Source of the DNA: an uncultured Bacteroidales bacterium | GTDB taxonomy: Bacteria; Bacteroidota; Bacteroidia; Bacteroidales; Paludibacteraceae | Reading direction: 5' to 3' | Length of the DNA: 9,311 nt | Assembly (NCBI GenBank): GCA_946184195.1 | Contig: CAMHEP010000058.1 | Coordinates: 1 to 9,311 of the forward strand | Part shown: positions 6,153-9,311 of the stretch, in pieces | Position numbering within the stretch: the first letter of the stretch is position 1 | Layout: every line of letters begins with the position of its first letter | Program-made: the position numbers and the translations under genes | Notes under the pieces: model-generated | What the model was told of the DNA's origin: nothing | The model's input: the letters and a program-made list of their open reading frames with translations, nothing else | Database searches by the model: none

Positions 6153-8816
6153 ATGGCAAGCAAAGACCCACAAAGCACCCCTATGATGGTGCAATTCCGT
6201 GATATCAAACAGCAGTACCCCGATGCGATGCTTCTCTTCCGTTGCGGTGACTTCTACGAGACCTACTGTGAGGATGCCGTACGCGCATCTCAGGTGCTCA
6301 ATATCACCCTCACCCACCGCAGCAATGGCGGTGCAGGAAGCGGAAGTATCGAGATGGCGGGTTTCCCCTTCCATGCACTGGATACCTACCTGCCTAAACT
6401 CGTCCGTGCCGGTATGAGGGTGGCTATATGCGACCAACTGGAGGACCCCAAACTGACCAAGAAACTGGTGAAACGAGGTGTCACCGAACTGGTCACACCC
6501 GGAGTGAGTTATAGCGACACAACCCTGCAGCAGAAGGAGAATACATGGGTGGCATGCGTGTGGGCTGATAAAGGTGCTAAAGCAAATGGAGAAGGTAGGA
6601 ATAGTTTGGTTGGACTGAGTTTCCTCGATATATCTACCGGTGAATACCTCGTGGCAGAGGGCGACAGCGACTATGCGGATAAACTGCTGACTAATTTCGC
6701 ACCGAAGGAAGTGCTCTATATGCGTGGCAGACGCGACTGGTTTGAGTCCCGTTTCGGAAGTAAATACTTCACCTTCGAACTGGACGACTGGATGTTTACC
6801 CATCAGGCTGCCGAGGACCGGCTCAATAAACAGTTCGGTACGCAGAGCCTCAAGGGGTTCGGTGTGGAGCACCTGAAGCTGGGTGTCATTGCTGCCGGGG
6901 CTATCCTCCATTATCTCGATATGACGCAACATCTGCAGACAGGACATATTCGTCACCTGAGCCGTATCGAGGAGGACCGTTATGTCTGGTTGGACCGTTT
7001 CACGATACGTAATCTGGAGTTGGAAGCCGGACAGCGGGAAGGGAGCAAGACGTTGCTCGATATCCTCGACAGCACGGTCACTCCCATGGGGGGACGTATG
7101 CTGCGTCGCTGGGTCAGCCTGCCGCTTAAGGACATACGCTCTATCCGCAATAGACAGAGCGTGGTGGAGCACCTCTTCCGTTATCCCGAGGATAGGGAGA
7201 CCATGGGCGAACTGCTTAGCCGGGTGCAGGACCTCGAACGTATTGTCGGCAAGGTGGCTACGGGACGTATATCTCCGCGTGAAGTGCGTCACCTCAGCGT
7301 GGCACTTGCTACTATCGAACCGCTGCGCGAACTATGCCGTCGCGATGAGCGCAACCGATATCTGATGACCTTGGGCGATGCCTTGCAACCCTTGAACCAC
7401 CTGCGCGAACGTATCGAGAAGACGATTGTCCTCGACCCGCCTGCCGTCACCGGACGACCCGGAGTCATTGCTGCGGGAGTGGATGCTGACTTGGATAGCC
7501 TGAGGGAGTTGCAGACCAATACCAAAGGTGTGCTCAACGACCTGCTCCAACGCGAGATAGAACGTACCGGTATTCAGAGTCTCAAGCTCGGTTTTAATAG
7601 TGTGTTCGGCTATTACTTGGAGGTACGTAATACCTACAAGGAGATGGTACCGCCCCAGTGGATACGCAAGCAGACTCTCGTCAACGCAGAGCGCTATATC
7701 ACCGATGAACTCAAGAACTACGAGGAGCAACTCACCTCCGCCGACGAGCGTATCGCTGTCATCGAGAACCGTATCTACATGGACCTGCTCCTTGCATTGA
7801 ATGCTGAGGTGGAAGCGATGCAGGTTGATGCCTCGGTGCTGGCACAGATGGATTGCCTGCGCTCCTTCGCCGTGGTAGCGGCTGCTCATCGGTATATATG
7901 TCCCGTCATGGATGAGGGACTCAAGATTGATATACACGGTGGACGCCATCCCGTCATCGAACAGCAACTGCCTATGGATGAGGAGTATGTGGCAAACGAT
8001 GTACTGCTGGATAACGAGAGCCAGCAGATTATCGTCCTCACCGGTCCGAATATGGCGGGTAAATCCGCCCTGTTGCGGCAGACCGCGCTCATTGTGCTCA
8101 TGGCACAGATAGGGTCATTCGTGCCGGCGGAGAGTGCCACCATCGGTGTGGTGGACAAGATATTCACCCGCGTCGGTGCCAGCGATAACATCTCGATGGG
8201 TGAGAGTACTTTCATGGTCGAGATGAACGAGGCTGCCAGCATCCTCAATAACCTCAGCGAACGTAGTCTGGTGCTCTTCGACGAGTTAGGACGAGGTACC
8301 AGCACCTACGATGGTATCAGTATTGCTTGGGCTATCGTGGAGTATATTCACGAGAATAAGTGTCATGCTAAAACCCTCTTTGCTACCCACTATCACGAAC
8401 TGAATGAGATGGAGAGCAGTTTCGACCGTATCCGCAATTATAATGTCTCCGTGCGTGAGGTGAATGGTAAGGTGGTCTTCCTGCGTAAACTGGTGCGTGG
8501 AGGCAGCGAACATAGTTTCGGTATCCATGTGGCTAAACTGGCGGGTATGCCGCCCAGTATCGTGGAGCGCGCCAATCAGGTGCTTAAACAGCTGGAGGGT
8601 GATAAGTCTGGAGGCAGACAGGCGGCGAAAGACCTCTCTAAACCCATGCGCCGGATAGGCTCTGAGCGGGAAGGTATGCAACTCAGTTTCTTCCAACTGG
8701 ATGACCCCGTGCTGGAACAGGTGCGCGATGAGGTGAAGGCGCTCGATATCAATAGTCTCACGCCTCTCGAAGCACTGAATAAACTTAGCGAAATAAAACG
8801 TATTATCGGCAAGTAA
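6153..8816 (+). CDS. mutS: DNA mismatch repair protein MutS
   Basis: MutS recognises base mismatches and small loops and, using ATP, recruits MutL to start repair. The 887-residue frame is complete. The mismatch-reading Phe-x-Glu motif is F34-Y35-E36 in GDFYE. The connector, lever and clamp regions follow through about residue 600. The ATPase has Walker A GPNMAGKS at 631-638, the loop with STFMVEMNE, Walker B LVLFDE with D710-E711, GRGTSTYDG, and FATHYHEL at 743-750. Near the C-terminus QLSFF (843-847) fits a sliding-clamp-binding motif, followed by the helical LTPLEALNKL tail. Walker A ends in GKSA rather than the commoner GKST, which I believe is usual for Bacteroidota MutS. ATG at 6153 gives the normal N-terminus (TPMMVQF just inside) and sits 4 nt after the receptor stop, so it is probably co-transcribed from the promoter near 3608. 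No MutS2 endonuclease (Smr) domain is present. Confidence 0.98.
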   Translation: MASKDPQSTPMMVQFRDIKQQYPDAMLLFRCGDFYETYCEDAVRASQVLNITLTHRSNGGAGSGSIEMAGFPFHALDTYLPKLVRAGMRVAICDQLEDPKLTKKLVKRGVTELVTPGVSYSDTTLQQKENTWVACVWADKGAKANGEGRNSLVGLSFLDISTGEYLVAEGDSDYADKLLTNFAPKEVLYMRGRRDWFESRFGSKYFTFELDDWMFTHQAAEDRLNKQFGTQSLKGFGVEHLKLGVIAAGAILHYLDMTQHLQTGHIRHLSRIEEDRYVWLDRFTIRNLELEAGQREGSKTLLDILDSTVTPMGGRMLRRWVSLPLKDIRSIRNRQSVVEHLFRYPEDRETMGELLSRVQDLERIVGKVATGRISPREVRHLSVALATIEPLRELCRRDERNRYLMTLGDALQPLNHLRERIEKTIVLDPPAVTGRPGVIAAGVDADLDSLRELQTNTKGVLNDLLQREIERTGIQSLKLGFNSVFGYYLEVRNTYKEMVPPQWIRKQTLVNAERYITDELKNYEEQLTSADERIAVIENRIYMDLLLALNAEVEAMQVDASVLAQMDCLRSFAVVAAAHRYICPVMDEGLKIDIHGGRHPVIEQQLPMDEEYVANDVLLDNESQQIIVLTGPNMAGKSALLRQTALIVLMAQIGSFVPAESATIGVVDKIFTRVGASDNISMGESTFMVEMNEAASILNNLSERSLVLFDELGRGTSTYDGISIAWAIVEYIHENKCHAKTLFATHYHELNEMESSFDRIRNYNVSVREVNGKVVFLRKLVRGGSEHSFGIHVAKLAGMPPSIVERANQVLKQLEGDKSGGRQAAKDLSKPMRRIGSEREGMQLSFFQLDDPVLEQVRDEVKALDINSLTPLEALNKLSEIKRIIGK

Positions 8817-8820
8817 ATAA

Positions 8821-8857
8821 ACAATCGGCAAGTACCTTTCTCGTACTTGCCGATTGT
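8821..8857. terminator. Perfect 15-bp hairpin between convergent genes, probable bidirectional terminator
   Basis: ACAATCGGCAAGTAC at 8821-8835 is perfectly complementary to 8843-8857 around a 7-nt loop (CTTTCTC). It starts 4 nt after the mutS stop and ends 28 nt before the stop of the convergent ABC transporter gene. On the - strand the stem is followed by a T-rich TTATTTA; on the + strand no proper U-run follows, so termination of mutS may depend on the stem alone or act mainly for the ABC gene. The left arm repeats the last bases of mutS. Confidence 0.75.
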
Positions 8858-8885
8858 GTGGTGATAGAGTGGTCCGGGTGGAGGA

Positions 8886-9311
8886 TTACTTACTGTTCTG
8901 CATCTCCACCAGTTTCTTATAGTAACCTCCTAATTTAATCAGTTCCTCGTGGCGTCCGCGTTCTACAATCTCCCCCTCATGCAGCACGCAGATTAGGTCG
9001 GCATTGCGTATCGTGCTCAGGCGGTGTGCCACGACGATGGTGGTACGGTCGCGCATGAGGTGCTCCAACGCTTCCTGCACCAGTTTCTCCGACTCGGTAT
9101 CAAGCGCAGAGGTGGCTTCATCTAGGATGAGGATGGGCGGGTTCTTAAGGATAGCGCGGGCTATGCTGATACGCTGGCGTTGACCGCCGCTCAGACGTGA
9201 ACCGCGATCGCCTATAGAGGTTTGGTAACCATCAGGAGTGTCCATGATGAATCCGTGTGCATTGGCAATCTTGGCAGCCGCCTCCACAGCGTCCTGCCAA
9301 CTACCACCGCC
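8886..9311 (-). CDS. ABC exporter, C-terminal part of ATPase domain (MsbA/MDR type), truncated by window edge
   Basis: The last 141 residues of an ABC transporter nucleotide-binding domain; the frame is open through 9311, so the transmembrane domain and Walker A lie beyond the right edge. Numbering from the first visible residue, the signature is LSGGQ (40-44), Walker B ILILDE (60-65), D-loop SALD (68-71) and the switch His is H96 in VVAHRLS. The IANAHGFI segment before the signature and the end (EGEIVERGRHEEL, YYKKLVEMQ) are typical of exporters with fused transmembrane and ATPase domains, such as MsbA lipid flippases and multidrug exporters in Bacteroidota. Substrate cannot be decided from this fragment. 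It converges on mutS with 69 bp between the two stops. The stop is TAA, read from TTA at 8886-8888. Confidence 0.93.
   Translation of the reverse strand, partial: GGGSWQDAVEAAAKIANAHGFIMDTPDGYQTSIGDRGSRLSGGQRQRISIARAILKNPPILILDEATSALDTESEKLVQEALEHLMRDRTTIVVAHRLSTIRNADLICVLHEGEIVERGRHEELIKLGGYYKKLVEMQNSK

Noticed and set aside
6123..7292. Long antisense open frame (389 codons) opposite the 5' half of mutS, and another at 7332-7967
   Set aside because: Both lie wholly over the strongly supported mutS frame, their products show no recognisable domain, are rich in His/Thr/Leu as expected for reverse-frame reading, and have no promoter or neighbour logic.
8043..8066. MutS Walker A reads GKSA instead of GKST
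   Set aside because: The P-loop Lys and Ser are intact, and from memory this variant is common in Bacteroidota MutS, so it is not evidence of inactivation.

Overview
The window looks like a chromosomal segment from a Bacteroidota bacterium of the order Bacteroidales, probably Prevotellaceae-like. The clues are a GH97 (SusB-like) alpha-glucosidase, a starch-binding SusE/SusF-style protein, a TonB-dependent receptor with a carboxypeptidase-regulatory-like N-terminal domain, a promoter that matches the Bacteroidota TTTG / TAnnTTTG pattern, and the absence of strong Shine-Dalgarno sequences. The genus is an inference from protein style; no rRNA or marker comparison is possible here.

Left part (1-3610), all on +: the 3' three quarters of a GH97 gene (its start lies off the left edge), 43 nt, a secreted multi-domain starch-binding-like protein of 566 aa, 26 nt, and a previously easy-to-miss 46-codon gene (3423-3563) of the short 'MKKxYxxP...LLSGS' type. 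A strong intrinsic terminator (3580-3610) closes this unit. It reads as the tail of an alpha-glucan (starch/maltooligosaccharide) utilisation locus. The SusC/SusD pair that would normally go with it is not in the window and, if it exists, would lie to the left.

Middle and right part (3608-8816), on +: a new promoter whose -33 box sits inside the U-tract of the preceding terminator drives a TonB-dependent outer-membrane receptor that is not a SusC type and has no SusD partner. Its probable start is the GTG at 3662 (828 aa), not the upstream in-frame codon at 3512. Only 4 nt after its stop, mutS begins (887 aa, complete and apparently functional), so outer-membrane receptor and mismatch repair gene are probably co-transcribed.

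Right edge (8821-9311): a perfect 15-bp hairpin separates mutS from the convergent 3' end of an ABC exporter gene (MsbA/MDR type) on the - strand, of which only the last 141 residues are visible. There is no gene-free stretch longer than 300 bases. I see no tRNA, rRNA, CRISPR array, insertion sequence, attachment site or phage gene. The window is mostly ordinary; the least explained items are the 46-aa small protein, the modular secreted protein with an atypical (non-lipoprotein) export signal, and the receptor-mutS coupling.
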